Shown in pieces: positions 63,479 through 64,000 of a stretch of DNA of 64,000 nt. The stretch is taken from the NCBI RefSeq assembly GCF_019749375.1, contig NZ_JACWFE010000004.1:1-64000 (forward strand), given 5' to 3'. This stretch comes from Bacillus sp. S/N-304-OC-R1 (lineage in GTDB: Bacteria; Bacillota; Bacilli; Bacillales; Cytobacillaceae). Both the position numbers and the translations under genes were made by a program. The notes beneath the pieces are model-generated. The model did no database searches and was not told where the DNA came from. It saw only the letters and a list, made by a program, of their open reading frames with translations. The stretch's first letter is position 1; the number at the start of each line of letters is the position of its first letter.

Positions 63479-64000
63479 ATCGGATAGAAAAAGTTATGAA
63501 AGCATTAGCAAATAATAAAGAGAAAGCGTTTGTCCCTTATATCATGGCTGGGGATGGAGGATTGGAAAGTTTGCCAGAACGAATTGCGTTTCTAGAAAAA
63601 GCCGGATCTACCGCAATTGAAATTGGCATTCCATTTTCCGATCCAGTGGCTGATGGTCCAGTGATCCAGCAAGCAGGGATTCGAGCATTAGAAAATGGTA
63701 CAACATTAAGAAATGTTCTGGCAACGTTAGCGGAAATACGCCCAATCATTCATATCCCATTAATTATAATGACGTATATGAATCCAATTATGGCGTTTGG
63801 GGTAAAGGATTTTATAGATGAATGCTTTAAGTCAGGAGTCGATGGGCTGATTTTGCCGGATTTGCCAATTGAAGAGGAAGAGATTATTGCCCCTTATGCA
63901 GAGGCAGCCGGAATTGAAATCATTCGACTTGTTACATTAACGAGTCCAATTGAGCGTATACAAGAAATTTCTAAAAAGGGACGCGGTTTTCTCTATGCAG
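63475..64000 (+). CDS. trpA: tryptophan synthase alpha subunit (partial, runs past window end)
   Basis: The first 175 codons are present from ATG 63475. The catalytic residues fall at the classic positions Glu49 ([10 protein letters not shown]) and Asp60 (ADGP). It cleaves indole glycerol phosphate and passes indole to TrpB. GGAGG lies 8-9 bases before the ATG, in the end of trpB. The C-terminal third is beyond the window. Confidence 0.96.
   Translation, partial: MNRIEKVMKALANNKEKAFVPYIMAGDGGLESLPERIAFLEKAGSTAIEIGIPFSDPVADGPVIQQAGIRALENGTTLRNVLATLAEIRPIIHIPLIIMTYMNPIMAFGVKDFIDECFKSGVDGLILPDLPIEEEEIIAPYAEAAGIEIIRLVTLTSPIERIQEISKKGRGFLYA

Overview
The window is a 64 kb chromosomal stretch of a low-GC, endospore-forming Bacillaceae bacterium (Bacillus sensu lato). 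Spore genes support this (splAB photoproduct lyase, an SspH-type small acid-soluble protein, a CotF-type coat protein, and Ku/LigD end joining), as do strong GGAGG ribosome-binding sites, many T-tailed terminators, and FMN, cobalamin and T-box leaders. No tRNA, rRNA, CRISPR array, transposase or prophage was seen. Gene order is that of a core chromosome with scattered accessory genes.

Layout. 0.25-4 kb: FMN-riboswitch-controlled ribDE-BA-H riboflavin operon. 4.1-10.6 kb: EAL-HDOD protein, divergent ligD/ku, a 5'-deleted glpK remnant and an RlaP-type nucleotidyltransferase. 10.8-15.2 kb: a cold-response cluster (csp, cshA-type helicase, second csp, ydjO-like zinc ribbon), small acidic proteins and sspH. 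15.3-19.8 kb: HssRS-like heme-sensing two-component pair, a bioY-bioB operon behind a BirA-type operator, and a four-helix membrane protein. 20-26 kb: ilvD, then a class I ribonucleotide reductase operon (nrdA-nrdB-flavodoxin, minus strand) behind a cobalamin riboswitch. 26-31 kb: DUF3231, CotF-like, amino-acid permease, LysE and small membrane proteins. 31.2-36.6 kb: frameshifted galE, galU, and a ykoS-ykoT-gtrA set for cell-envelope glycosylation. 36.6-40.8 kb: a 3x50-bp palindromic tandem repeat, then the Fur-boxed efeO-efeB-efeU iron uptake operon. 40.8-43.6 kb: YqcI-like and YurZ-like proteins and splAB. 43.6-49.7 kb: RND exporter, a CarH-like MerR/B12-domain regulator, a small membrane protein and a HemAT-like globin chemoreceptor. 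49.8-57.2 kb: glycerate kinase, stress protein, a short thioredoxin-fold protein, polysaccharide deacetylase, DUF2935, an SOS-boxed holin-like toxin locus, an MFS exporter and a MOSC protein. 57.2-64 kb: tandem tRNA-Trp T-boxes and trpEGDCFB-A (trpA cut by the window end).

The most unusual signals are regulatory. (i) A 27-residue holin-like toxin has a LexA-type box over its -35 region and an RNA fold that would hide its ribosome-binding site. (ii) Three perfectly phased 11-bp direct repeats (nTnTACAn cores) lie just downstream of the HemAT-like promoter, and the same motif in two phased copies lies upstream of the CarH-like regulator gene. This suggests a B12-domain regulon covering itself, the chemoreceptor and perhaps the divergent RND pump. 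(iii) A cobalamin riboswitch sits on a B12-independent ribonucleotide reductase. (iv) A dispersed repeat supplies the last codons and stop codon of ligD. (v) A minus-strand small RNA candidate lies near 52.2 kb.
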